Assembly: GCA_023388495.1 (NCBI GenBank)
Contig: JAEWGC010000014.1
Location: forward strand, 1 to 43,944
Direction: 5' to 3'
Source of the DNA: Bacillota bacterium
GTDB taxonomy: Bacteria; Bacillota; Clostridia; Tissierellales; Tissierellaceae
DNA length: 43,944 nucleotides
Shown here piece by piece: positions 17,410 through 25,228 of this stretch (position 1 is the first letter of the stretch; each line of letters opens with the position of its first letter). The notes under the pieces are model-generated. The model ran no database searches, was not told where the DNA came from, and saw only the letters and a list, made by a program, of their open reading frames with translations. The translations under genes and the position numbers were made by a program.

Positions 17410-17431
17410 TTTAAAAAGAGAGAGGATTGCC

Positions 17432-17848
17432 ATGATAAATACCTATAAAGAATTTATAAAAAAACAACCTAAATATGTTTGCTTTAGTAACAATGATACT
17501 GCAGAAAATGTATTTGATTTTTTATCGGATATTGAGAATATAAATAAAATGATTATATCTTGCAATAATGATAGACCAGCATTGGCTGGTTGTATTTATG
17601 ATTTAGAATGCAGATATGCAAATGATAAACAATTCAATTTTCAAGATAGACATGTTAAACAATGCATTGGTAGTATGGTTAAGTTCATTTTAGAACCTTT
17701 TGGATATGAATCCCTTAAATCCAAAAGAATGCCGAAGAGCCAAACAAAATTTTTTTCTTCAGCAAAAGTATATAGTTTCAATAAAGATAAAGCAGAGTTG
17801 ACTATTATTAACAACTTAAGAATTGAGGTAATAAATAATGAAAAATAA
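17432..17848 (+). CDS. Small unknown protein heading the restriction-modification operon
   Basis: A 138-aa soluble protein I cannot assign to a family. It has no membrane segment and no obvious helix-turn-helix. Its C-terminal half is basic and aromatic (FILEPFGYESLKSKRMPKSQ, then a QTKFFSSAKVYSF strand). The start is ATG 17432, with AGAGAGGA 5 bases upstream; in-frame codons further upstream fall inside the promoter. Its end overlaps the start of the first methyltransferase by 11 bases, so the two are translationally coupled, which ties it to the restriction-modification system. Possible roles are control protein, accessory specificity factor or immunity protein; the sequence does not decide. 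Confidence 0.7.
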   Translation: MINTYKEFIKKQPKYVCFSNNDTAENVFDFLSDIENINKMIISCNNDRPALAGCIYDLECRYANDKQFNFQDRHVKQCIGSMVKFILEPFGYESLKSKRMPKSQTKFFSSAKVYSFNKDKAELTIINNLRIEVINNEK

Positions 17849-18902
17849 GGATATTGTTGCAGTTAGTTTGTTTTCAGGAGCCGGAGGTTTTGATATAGGT
17901 TCGTTTATGGCTGGTGTGGAAGTTATATCAGCAATAGATATTGATGAGGATTGCATTAAGACATTGAAAGCGAATGAGTTATTTAAAGGTACAGAGATCA
18001 TATGTGGTGATTTACATAAATATGAAAGTTCTTACTTTCAGGGAATTTTAGATAAACACGAATATGATAAATTTATATTAATTGGCGGTGCCCCTTGTCA
18101 ACCATTTTCAAAAATGGGTTATTGGGTTGGAAATGATACTAGAAAAGGAATAAATGATCCAAGGGCATTATTAGTAAACGAGTACTTAAGAGTATTACAG
18201 GATTTACAACCTGATGGATTTGTGTTTGAAAATGTAGAGAGTTTATTGCATCCAACAAATAAAGTTATTGTTGATGAATTCGTTTCAATTATAGAAGGTG
18301 AAGGATATAAATATAAAATAATTAAGGCTAATGCATTAAACTATGGAGTGCCCCAAAAAAGAAAAAGGCTATTTATTATTGGAACAAAAGGGGAATTTAA
18401 AACTGAAGAACCTAAGAAAACACACGCAGCAACACAAAAAGAAAAAGAAGAACTAGGTCTTCTAGACCCTATAAATGTAGGAGAAGTAATGAGTGAATAT
18501 GATGTTCCGGAATATTTTGAGCCTGAAGAAACAGTTGAAGGGGGTACCTATGAAAATGAATTAAAAGAAGTACCACCTGGAAAGAATTATAAAATGTTGA
18601 CCGCGTGGGCAGGACATCCTAATCCTAAGTTTGTAGCAGATAAGCGGTTTTGGAATTTTCTATTAAAATTATCACCAGATAAACCTTCTTGGACTATTAC
18701 GGCTCAACCAGGACCTTGGGTAGGACCTTTTCATTGGAATTCTAGGAGGCTAAGGGTTCCAGAAATAGCAGCTATTCAAACTTTTCCTAAGGATTATAAA
18801 TTTATAGGAAGTCGAAGATCTATTCAAATGCAAATTGGTAATGCTGTTCCTCCATTGATGGCTAGAGCAATGATAGAGTTTGTTAAAGAAAGCTTAGAAT
18901 AA
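17838..18902 (+). CDS. DNA (cytosine-5) methyltransferase M1 of an LlaJI-like system
   Basis: A 354-aa cytosine-5 DNA methyltransferase. Motif I is SLFSGAGGFDIG, motif IV GGAPCQPFSKMG with catalytic Cys87, motif VI FENVESL, motif VIII QKRKRLFIIG and motif X GNAVPPLMARAM. The region between about residues 200 and 300, presumably the target-recognition domain, includes WAGHPNPKF and the tryptophan-rich SWTITAQPGPWVGPFHW. A second methyltransferase with a related version of that segment follows 26 bases later. Paired C5 enzymes usually each methylate one strand of an asymmetric site. It protects host DNA from the two-subunit nuclease encoded downstream. Confidence 0.95.
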   Translation: MKNKDIVAVSLFSGAGGFDIGSFMAGVEVISAIDIDEDCIKTLKANELFKGTEIICGDLHKYESSYFQGILDKHEYDKFILIGGAPCQPFSKMGYWVGNDTRKGINDPRALLVNEYLRVLQDLQPDGFVFENVESLLHPTNKVIVDEFVSIIEGEGYKYKIIKANALNYGVPQKRKRLFIIGTKGEFKTEEPKKTHAATQKEKEELGLLDPINVGEVMSEYDVPEYFEPEETVEGGTYENELKEVPPGKNYKMLTAWAGHPNPKFVADKRFWNFLLKLSPDKPSWTITAQPGPWVGPFHWNSRRLRVPEIAAIQTFPKDYKFIGSRRSIQMQIGNAVPPLMARAMIEFVKESLE

Positions 18903-18928
18903 TTACTTTTAGATGAGAGGTTGATATA

Positions 18929-19978
18929 ATGATTAATGTAGTAAGTATATATTCTGGTGGTGGTGGAATAGACCTAGGTTTTGAAAAAGCTGGATTTAAT
19001 ATTATCTATTCAACAGATATATGGGATGTCGCTTGTGAAACTTTAAAGAAACATGATAGAAACAGGATTATAGAATGTAAGGATGTACGTGAAATTGACT
19101 TTACGGATATCCCAAAGAGAGCAAATGTAAAAGAAGTAGATATACTAGCAGGTGGGCCACCCTGCCCTGCATATTCCAAATCAAGGTTTTATTTAACAGA
19201 TAAAAAAAGAGCATTAGAAGATGAGAACTCTTTTACACTATATAATTATTTTAGAGCACTAGAAGAATTAAATCCAAAAATATTCTTTTTTGAAAATGTG
19301 AATGGTTTTGTATTCAAGCCTCATAGGGCTGCATTGGATTTATTAATAGAAAAATCTGAAGAGTTGAATTATGAGATTAGTTATAAAGTTTTAAATAGTG
19401 CAGATTATGGAGTACCACAGACTAGACAAAGATTTATTTGCGTTGGTGTAAGGAAGGATTTTGGTGAAAAGTTCGTTTTTCCTAAAGAAACTCATTATGA
19501 CCCAGAAAAATTTGATGTAGATTTACATGAGGGCATGAAACCTTGGGTTAACTGTGGTGAGGCTATAGGTGATTTGGATATTGACTTGCCAGAGGATAGG
19601 GACATGCAGGCAGGTTCTAAGCACAAAGACTTGTTAAAGTTAGTTCCTCCAGGGGATAACTATTTGTATTTTACTGAAGAGAGAGGTTATCCTAATCCTA
19701 TTTTCAAGTGGAGATCAAGGTATTGGTCATTTTTATTGAAGCTATCACCAGCTAGACCATCATGGACTATTCAGGCAAGTTTTTCTAATAACATGGGTCC
19801 TTTTCATTGGAAAAATAGATTTTTAAGAATCTCAGAAATCAAGAGAATCCAAACATTTGATGATGATTATGAATTGTGTGGAGATTTTAAGGAACAATGG
19901 AGACAAATAGGTAATGCAGTACCCCCTTTGTTGGTATATAATATAGCTAAAGAAATAAAAATGCAATATTATAAATAA
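18929..19978 (+). CDS. DNA (cytosine-5) methyltransferase M2 of an LlaJI-like system
   Basis: A 349-aa cytosine-5 DNA methyltransferase, a paralogue of the gene upstream. Motif I is SIYSGGGGIDLG, motif IV GGPPCPAYSKSR with catalytic Cys79 (PCP in place of the common PCQ), motif VI FFENVNGF, motif VIII QTRQRFICVG and motif X GNAVPPLLVYNIA. Its target-recognition segment (ERGYPNPIFKWRSRYWSFLLKLSPARPSWTI, in part) mirrors that of M1 and ends in NMGPFHW, so the two enzymes arose by duplication and now probably read the two strands of one site. ATG follows GAGAGG. R1 starts 25 bases downstream. Confidence 0.95.
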   Translation: MINVVSIYSGGGGIDLGFEKAGFNIIYSTDIWDVACETLKKHDRNRIIECKDVREIDFTDIPKRANVKEVDILAGGPPCPAYSKSRFYLTDKKRALEDENSFTLYNYFRALEELNPKIFFFENVNGFVFKPHRAALDLLIEKSEELNYEISYKVLNSADYGVPQTRQRFICVGVRKDFGEKFVFPKETHYDPEKFDVDLHEGMKPWVNCGEAIGDLDIDLPEDRDMQAGSKHKDLLKLVPPGDNYLYFTEERGYPNPIFKWRSRYWSFLLKLSPARPSWTIQASFSNNMGPFHWKNRFLRISEIKRIQTFDDDYELCGDFKEQWRQIGNAVPPLLVYNIAKEIKMQYYK

Positions 19979-20002
19979 AGTCTGTTAACGAGGGGGAGAA
20001 GC

Positions 20003-21553
20003 ATGAAAACAATATTGGAAAATATATTTAATATATTTGGGAATACAGCAAGTGTGGAAAATATTGAAGGTAATTCTGAACTTTTTGAAGTTAATAGTAG
20101 CACACATGGAATAATAACTGTGTGTGCAAAAGAACTAACATTTGGAGGTAGAGAAAACCTTGCTTATGAGCAACGTGTTCAAATAAAAGGTACATCAAAT
20201 AATTACGCATTTACTAAACTGAGTCAGGGTGAAAAGGCAGTTTTATTAGGTATCGCAACTAATAGTGAAGGTGATATAGTAATTTGCGCTTGGAAATTAA
20301 AGCATTCTACTGCAAGCAATACGTTATCAAAACAAATAAAGGAGGAGACGATAGAAAAGGCATTATTAGAAGGATTTGCACAACAGGCGATACGAAACGG
20401 GGAATTTGTATGTGCTTTTAGAAAAGAACTTTTATTTTTTTATCTTAGTAACAGCGATTGGATTCATGATGCAACAGTAGATGACTTAAATAACCATATA
20501 ATTCAAGAAACAGAAGAAAATTATATCACTGATGAAGAAGAAAGGCTAGTAGGTGGTAGTAATATCTTATTATATGGAGTACCTGGGTCTGGAAAGAGTT
20601 ATACTATAGAGAATTATTATTGTAATGATTTTAGTTTAATGGAACGTGTGGTTTTCCATCCTGACTATATGAATACAGATTTTGTAGGACAAATTCTACC
20701 GACAGTAAGAGGTGAAGGTGATGAAAAAGAAATAACCTATGATTTTACACCAGGACCGTTTACTAGAGTATTAAAGAAGGCAATCAAAAATCCTAACAAA
20801 CACTTCTACTTAGTTATTGAAGAAATTAATAGAGGGAATGCACCTGCAATTTTTGGAGAGATATTCCAACTATTGGATAGAGAGTTTGATGGTACAAGTT
20901 CCTATAAGATAACTAATTATAATATAGCAAATGTAGTTTTTGGAAAAAAAGAAACTCCAATTTTTATTCCATCAAACCTAAGTATTTTAGCAACAATGAA
21001 TACAGCGGATCAAAATGTTTTTACTTTAGATACAGCATTTCAAAGAAGATGGAATATGAAAATTATAGAAAATGATGTAACAAAAGCAAAGCATGCAGGG
21101 AAAAATATTTTAGATACATCCGTAACTTGGGGGAAATTTAATACAGTTGTTAATGAACAAATAATTACTAGCGGAGCAACTACATTATCATCAGAGGATA
21201 AGAGATTAGGGGCATATTTTGTTACAGAAGATGTTCTTAAATATTATTCTTTAGAAGAAAATAAAAGTGAAATAGCTGAGAGATATGATATAGAACTAGA
21301 TGAGACTGTAAAATTGGAGAAAAAAATTGAAGACTTAAATTCTAGATTTGGAGATAAAATTATTAAGTATCTCTGGGATGATGCATTTAAATTTAGTAGA
21401 GATGATTTATTTGAGTCTAGTTACAAAAGCTTAGAAAAGGTACTTGAAGACTTTGGCAGATATGAGGGGGATAGGAAATTTGATATCTTTAATCAAGATA
21501 TCAAAGATAATTTATTTGAAAAGGAAGAATTTGAGGGAGTTAAAGATGAGTAA
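20003..21553 (+). CDS. McrB-like AAA+ GTPase restriction subunit (LlaJI R1-like)
   Basis: A 516-aa restriction subunit. Residues 1 to about 160 form an N-terminal domain likely to bind DNA. From about 185 there is a McrB-family AAA+ motor: Walker A GVPGSGKS with Lys198, Walker B LVIEEINRGN, and the family mark ATMNTADQNVFTLDTAFQRRW. McrB relatives hydrolyse GTP to move along DNA and drive the partner nuclease. Unlike true McrBC, which attacks methylated DNA, this one sits behind two cognate methyltransferases, the arrangement of LlaJI of Lactococcus. ATG follows GAGGGGGAG. It overlaps the nuclease gene by 8 bases. Confidence 0.9.
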   Translation: MKTILENIFNIFGNTASVENIEGNSELFEVNSSTHGIITVCAKELTFGGRENLAYEQRVQIKGTSNNYAFTKLSQGEKAVLLGIATNSEGDIVICAWKLKHSTASNTLSKQIKEETIEKALLEGFAQQAIRNGEFVCAFRKELLFFYLSNSDWIHDATVDDLNNHIIQETEENYITDEEERLVGGSNILLYGVPGSGKSYTIENYYCNDFSLMERVVFHPDYMNTDFVGQILPTVRGEGDEKEITYDFTPGPFTRVLKKAIKNPNKHFYLVIEEINRGNAPAIFGEIFQLLDREFDGTSSYKITNYNIANVVFGKKETPIFIPSNLSILATMNTADQNVFTLDTAFQRRWNMKIIENDVTKAKHAGKNILDTSVTWGKFNTVVNEQIITSGATTLSSEDKRLGAYFVTEDVLKYYSLEENKSEIAERYDIELDETVKLEKKIEDLNSRFGDKIIKYLWDDAFKFSRDDLFESSYKSLEKVLEDFGRYEGDRKFDIFNQDIKDNLFEKEEFEGVKDE

Positions 21554-22844
21554 TGAGTTTATAGAAGTTAACTTATCTAGACCTTTAAATGAATATTGTA
21601 AGAATGCTACTAATCGAGAAGGGGATACCTTTGTTGGAGTTAAATCTCAAATAATAGGGGATAAGCATGAAGTAAATGTATACTTTCCAATTGGGTATAA
21701 GATATCAGAAAAAGAAGAAGCTGTAAGGGATGAAATTGTAGACTTAATCAGTGTACTTCAAGCGTATAATGACAATCAATCGAGAGTATCTCAAATTACT
21801 TCAAATCAAGTTTTAAAAACTGTAAGATTTCCAGTACAAGCATACTTTAGAGTAATGCACCATTATTTGCAAAATGATTATTATAAAGAGAATGAAGAAG
21901 TGTATGTACCTGGTACATCTGGACCTGTTAGCATGAAAGTAACCATTAATAAGATTCAACCTATCGTCCAAAAGGCTGGTTTTGTATTCCCTAATTTAAT
22001 GGTTCGAAAAAACAATGATACAGACAAGCATCTAATAACTGAAATTAACAAGTACTGTGTTTATGAAAGTTTTATAAAACTAGGTTGGATTTATAAATAC
22101 AAGCTTCCTAAGCCTGCAGAGGTTAGAAATCCAAATCTTAAAATGTATAGAAGTATACTTCAACAAAAGTTACAACAAGCTAATAATGATACTTTGAAAG
22201 AACTGTTCCAAAGTATGCTAGCAATAATTGACTTTAGGAATAATGCAGATAATCCAGAAGAGTTTTATTTTGGAACCAACAATTTTGAATACATATGGGA
22301 AAAACTAATAGATGAAACTTATGGAGTAGGTAATAAGAATTATTATTTCCCAAAAACTAGCTGGAGACTAAACTATGGTGAAAGATATAATCCAGCTCTA
22401 GAGCCAGATACTATTATGCTCACTGATAGTCATATGTGTGTTTTAGATGCAAAGTACTTTAAATATGGAGTATCGGGGAAGCATAGTGATTTGCCAAAAT
22501 CAACTGATATAAACAAGCAGATAACTTATGCTGAATATATAGCTGAAAACAATAAGTTTGAAAAAGAGCGTGAAGAAGGTAAGAATGTATTAAATGCCTT
22601 CCTTATGCCTTTTAGTAAAACTAATAATATTTTTGGAACTAATGACAATTACTTCTCTGTGGGAGAGGCAGTAGCAGAATGGAAACATTCTACTAAGGAT
22701 TATGAGCGAGTTCAAGGTATACTTGTTGATGTGAAAACGTTAATAGCTAACTCTACTAGGCCTAATAGACAAGAGATTAAGAGTTTGTCCAAAGCTATAG
22801 AAGAAAGCCTAAGAAAGAATAAAGAAATGGAGAGTGAAAGATGA
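21546..22844 (+). CDS. PD-(D/E)XK restriction nuclease subunit (LlaJI R2 / McrC-like)
   Basis: A 432-aa protein resembling the LlaJI restriction endonuclease family, the nuclease partner of the GTPase upstream. The catalytic core is visible at the C-terminal third: Asp288 in LEPDTIML, Asp301 and Lys303 in VLDAKYF, i.e. a PD-Xn-DXK site. The N-terminal half (LSRPLNEYCKNA, YFPIGYKISEKEEAVRDEI) probably binds R1 or DNA. The start is ATG 21546 with GAGGGAG 6 bases before it. The ORF opens further upstream (21444), but that part lies inside the R1 gene and has no ribosome site. It ends 10 bases from the end of the convergent gene on the minus strand. Confidence 0.88.
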   Translation: MSNEFIEVNLSRPLNEYCKNATNREGDTFVGVKSQIIGDKHEVNVYFPIGYKISEKEEAVRDEIVDLISVLQAYNDNQSRVSQITSNQVLKTVRFPVQAYFRVMHHYLQNDYYKENEEVYVPGTSGPVSMKVTINKIQPIVQKAGFVFPNLMVRKNNDTDKHLITEINKYCVYESFIKLGWIYKYKLPKPAEVRNPNLKMYRSILQQKLQQANNDTLKELFQSMLAIIDFRNNADNPEEFYFGTNNFEYIWEKLIDETYGVGNKNYYFPKTSWRLNYGERYNPALEPDTIMLTDSHMCVLDAKYFKYGVSGKHSDLPKSTDINKQITYAEYIAENNKFEKEREEGKNVLNAFLMPFSKTNNIFGTNDNYFSVGEAVAEWKHSTKDYERVQGILVDVKTLIANSTRPNRQEIKSLSKAIEESLRKNKEMESER

Positions 22845-22854
22845 TAATTATCTA

Positions 22855-24054
22855 TCACTCTCCATTTTTATATCTATATCTTCTTTGTGAAACTGCATTA
22901 GTACAATAAACACAGCAATATTTTTTTATTGAATTAGTCTTAGATACCAAAAAAAATTGACCACAGTTTTCATTTTTACATGCTCTATATGATACCTGTT
23001 TAGAATCTAAATAGAATAATGAAAGGTACATAGCTGACAGTAAAGAGGGCAAGTTCCAGTTGGGTTGCATAGTTTCCACGTTATAAACAGGTCTTATCTT
23101 AGCTAAATGATAATTAATTTCTCTTTCAATTAGAAACTTTGATATTTTAAATAAAGCATCATGTAAATATGTATTTTCTGCGGATTGAATCTTATCATAA
23201 ACTTCATCTGAAAAAGTCATATCTAAAGATATCAAGTCAAGACTTAATATAGAAATCTGTTGTACAAAATGAAATAAAAACTCAATAGCTATTTCTTCAT
23301 CCTTAGTAAAAATAGAATTTTTTATTACATAGGCTTTGATAATTTGCTTTATAAAATCCATGTATGGATTGTCATCTTCCAGTACCATATCATAATTACT
23401 TATTACGAAGTCATACTTTCCGCTTTCTAAAAGGGAGTCTTTACATCTATATGCTATATCTTTTCCACCATCATCTCTTTGTAAATGAACTATATTCCCC
23501 CCTTCTATAAGATTTATCTTAGTGGCACTTTTTATATTTTCTAAAAATGAATTGTGAATAGATTCATATACAGTTTCATCGTTAATTTTTATTACTCGAT
23601 CTTGTTTAAGTAGTAAAAACAGTGCTGAATCTAAGAGTTTCTTGTAATTGACACGACTTGATTCTTGGGCATTTAATAAATTAATTAATGCTTCAAGATT
23701 ATCTTTTAAGTACATTATATCTTCTATATTTACATTAACATATTGATTATATCCACTTAAATCAAATAAAAATCCATACTTATTAAAGAACGACATGACC
23801 GAGTTTATGTCGTTTTTTTCTATGCCTAAAAACTCACCTAAAATATTGTTTTTGTCATTGACCCTTTGCCTTCTTATTTCTTTTAAACCTTCACCAAAGA
23901 TGTAAGCAGCTCTATAGTTTTTTGAAACATCATTCCTAACTACAAGACTCTTGGATTTATTTCCAGTGTTTAAGTTAACAACCTCATTGTAGTCAGTGTT
24001 GCATTTGCAGCTTTCAAAAACAAAAGCACTCTTAAAAGTATCAGAACTAGTCAT
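22855..24054 (-). CDS. Unknown 399-aa protein with C-terminal CGNR-like zinc finger
   Basis: A soluble 399-aa protein I do not recognise as a whole. The last 40 residues (CKNENCGQFFL, then KKYCCVYCTNAVSQRRYR) look like a CGNR-type or related treble-clef zinc finger with four Cys, typical of nucleic-acid-binding or stress proteins. The rest is helical and acidic, with no catalytic motif I can name. ATG 24054 is preferred over the GTG 6 bases before it, because AGAGGG lies at the right distance only for the ATG. An extended -10 promoter is present upstream on this strand. It converges on the restriction genes with a 10-base gap. It could be a regulator, a second defence gene, or cargo of the phage element. 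Confidence 0.75.
   Translation of the reverse strand: MTSSDTFKSAFVFESCKCNTDYNEVVNLNTGNKSKSLVVRNDVSKNYRAAYIFGEGLKEIRRQRVNDKNNILGEFLGIEKNDINSVMSFFNKYGFLFDLSGYNQYVNVNIEDIMYLKDNLEALINLLNAQESSRVNYKKLLDSALFLLLKQDRVIKINDETVYESIHNSFLENIKSATKINLIEGGNIVHLQRDDGGKDIAYRCKDSLLESGKYDFVISNYDMVLEDDNPYMDFIKQIIKAYVIKNSIFTKDEEIAIEFLFHFVQQISILSLDLISLDMTFSDEVYDKIQSAENTYLHDALFKISKFLIEREINYHLAKIRPVYNVETMQPNWNLPSLLSAMYLSLFYLDSKQVSYRACKNENCGQFFLVSKTNSIKKYCCVYCTNAVSQRRYRYKNGE
23789..23819 (+). terminator. Terminator-like hairpin antisense within the 399-aa gene
   Basis: On the plus strand AACGACAT (23789-23796) pairs with ATGTCGTT (23807-23814) and is followed by TTTTT. It could stop restriction-operon transcripts that run on past 22844 into the opposing gene. 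No closer terminator is visible between the two convergent genes. Confidence 0.5.
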
Positions 24055-24112
24055 GAACACACCCTCTCAAATAATAATTAGTAAATATAAAAAAGTTAAT
24101 TACCCTTTCCAT

Positions 24113-24141
24113 ATTATACCACGAATTATTAACATAAGTAA
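24113..24141 (-). promoter_or_regulatory. Extended -10 promoter for the 399-aa gene
   Basis: On the minus strand a perfect TATAAT (24118 down to 24113) is preceded by TGG, an extended -10, and by TTACTT 17 bases further up as a weak -35. It lies about 60 bases before the ATG at 24054. Confidence 0.55.
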
Positions 24142-24308
24142 TTACAAAAAAAATAAATAATGAGATATTGAGGATATTCTAATTGTCGTTGAAAAAATGA
24201 GAAAATATATTCAGAAAGAAAGCTAGTGGGACATTTATCTAGTTATTTTTCTAAGACAAGGGGGCTATTTGTCTCCAGAAAAAATATCAAATGCCTGACT
24301 TGCAATAG

Positions 24309-24462
24309 GGCAAAGGATACATATTGTTACACACTGTTCATAGGAACAGTTGTGTAGCAATAGAAGTACCCTTACCTTATTGCGTTTATTTTTAGGGTCT
24401 GTGTACTTCTTTATAGGCACAGACCTATTTTTGTATCCTTTGCCACCAGTGCAATCTGGTGG
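24309..24462 (+). ncRNA. Structured leader RNA upstream of the phage sigma-like gene
   Basis: A 12-bp perfect stem, GGCAAAGGATAC (24309-24320) with GTATCCTTTGCC (24433-24444), closes a domain of about 110 bases. Inside are a long hairpin (24322-24362, loop ATAG, one bulge), and two stems that share bases: AGAAGTAC/GTACTTCT (24362-24369 with 24403-24410) and GGTCTGTG/CACAGACC (24396-24403 with 24418-24425). After it, CCACCAG/CTGGTGG (24443-24449 with 24456-24462) sits just before the AAAGGGG ribosome site of the next gene. Mutually exclusive stems suggest a switch or cis-regulatory RNA. I could not match it to a known class. Confidence 0.65.
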
Positions 24463-24476
24463 AAAGGGGATTTTTT

Positions 24477-24956
24477 ATGTTTAGAAAACATAAGACAAGC
24501 AAAAAGAACAGAATCAACTACGTTTACTACGGTGCAGATGGCTGTAAGACAGTTTTAAAACCAGGGGAAGATGGTGTAACTGAAGCGATAATAGAAACTC
24601 TACATCAACTTGATGATGAAGCTTATGACATAAATAGAAAAGAAACCAGAAGACATGAAAGCATTGATGGTTTAAACGATAAGGCAGAAATGTTTATAGA
24701 TCCTAATGCTGATATCGAAGAGAAAGTCTTATCAGACTTAGAATGTGAAGTTACTAAAAAAGTGGTACAAGATGTTTTGCTGGAGTTAAAACCCCAACAG
24801 AGAGATTTAATACAAAAGCTATATCTTTCAGATAAACCTATGAGTCAGGCAGAATATGCTCGAGAACTTGGGATTGAAGAGTCTAGTGTTTCACAGAAAG
24901 CATGGAGAGCAAGAATTAAAATTAGGAAGATTATAGAAAATAAAAATATTTTTTAG
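24477..24956 (+). CDS. Phage sigma-70-like regulator (region 4 HTH)
   Basis: A 159-aa protein with a C-terminal sigma-70 region 4-type helix-turn-helix (LLELKPQQRDLIQKLYLSD, QAEYARELGIEESSVSQ, KAWRARIKIRKI). The N-terminal half is basic and then acidic, without region 2, so it is probably a sigma-like activator of phage genes and not a full sigma factor. ATG 24477 is chosen because AAAGGGG (24463-24469) is its ribosome site; an in-frame GTG at 24459 lies inside the preceding hairpin. The structured RNA at 24309-24462 directly precedes it and probably controls it. A very similar start region (GAAAGGGGATTTT before ATG) precedes the HTH gene at 37974. Confidence 0.85.
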   Translation: MFRKHKTSKKNRINYVYYGADGCKTVLKPGEDGVTEAIIETLHQLDDEAYDINRKETRRHESIDGLNDKAEMFIDPNADIEEKVLSDLECEVTKKVVQDVLLELKPQQRDLIQKLYLSDKPMSQAEYARELGIEESSVSQKAWRARIKIRKIIENKNIF

Positions 24957-24968
24957 AAAAGTGTAGAG

Positions 24969-25029
24969 GTCACCCTTTTCTTAAGGCTTATACATAGAGG
25001 GACAAAATTCTTAAGAAAGTTGAGGTGAC
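24969..25029 (+). promoter_or_regulatory. Hairpin covering the ribosome site of the next gene
   Basis: GTCACC (24969-24974) pairs with GGTGAC (25024-25029), and TTTTCTTAAG (24976-24985) pairs with CTTAAGAAAG (25010-25019). The outer right arm includes the AGGTGA ribosome site used by the ATG at 25034, so folding would hide it. This points to translational control of the small gene downstream. Confidence 0.6.
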
Positions 25030-25033
25030 GAAA

Positions 25034-25228
25034 ATGCTAAAACATCAAGTAGAAATAAATGTATCTGATATCAAAGGCAATAAAGTAAATGTTTTAAAAG
25101 GCGGAGATATAAAAATCCGTGATAGGCTCTTAAATTTACTACTAGGTAAGCAGCAGAAACTTCTAGTATTAGTACCAAGTGAAATAGTGGAGTCAGTATC
25201 TATAAAGGAGGTAGTAAAAGATGAATAG
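25034..25228 (+). CDS. Small phage protein of unknown function
   Basis: A 64-aa protein with basic and hydrophobic parts (KGGDIKIRDRLLNLLLG, then LLVLVPSEIVES). I do not recognise it. ATG 25034 is chosen because GAGGTGA lies 5 bases upstream; a GTG at 25025 is part of that ribosome site. Its end overlaps the antirepressor start by 8 bases. An inverted repeat hides the ribosome site in the folded message. Confidence 0.65.
   Translation: MLKHQVEINVSDIKGNKVNVLKGGDIKIRDRLLNLLLGKQQKLLVLVPSEIVESVSIKEVVKDE

Larger units (their letters stand above)
17117..17431 (+). other. Intergenic junction, core genome to accessory island
   Basis: This 315-base stretch carries a terminator (17171-17200), then about 170 bases of very AT-rich sequence in which I see nothing, and the restriction-modification promoter with repeated TGCATATT boxes (17375-17409). 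It marks the switch from conserved housekeeping genes to the defence island. No tRNA or integrase remnant was found. Confidence 0.6.
24055..24476. other. 422-base intergenic region at the start of the phage-like element
   Basis: It holds the minus-strand promoter of the 399-aa gene (24113-24141), an AT-rich stretch without recognised genes (24150-24300), and a compact structured RNA (24309-24462) that leads into the sigma-like gene. No integrase or repressor gene is present here. Confidence 0.6.

Noticed and set aside
21444..21545. N-terminal extension of the nuclease subunit
   Set aside because: The extra 34 residues come from inside the R1 gene; the ATG at 21546 has a good ribosome site and matches the coupled start.
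24347..24356. ACAGTTGTGT, also present near the end of rlmD (about 17090-17099), as an att repeat
   Set aside because: Only 10 bases are shared, and the copy at 24347 is part of the right arm of an RNA hairpin, which explains its sequence. Too short to claim an attachment site.
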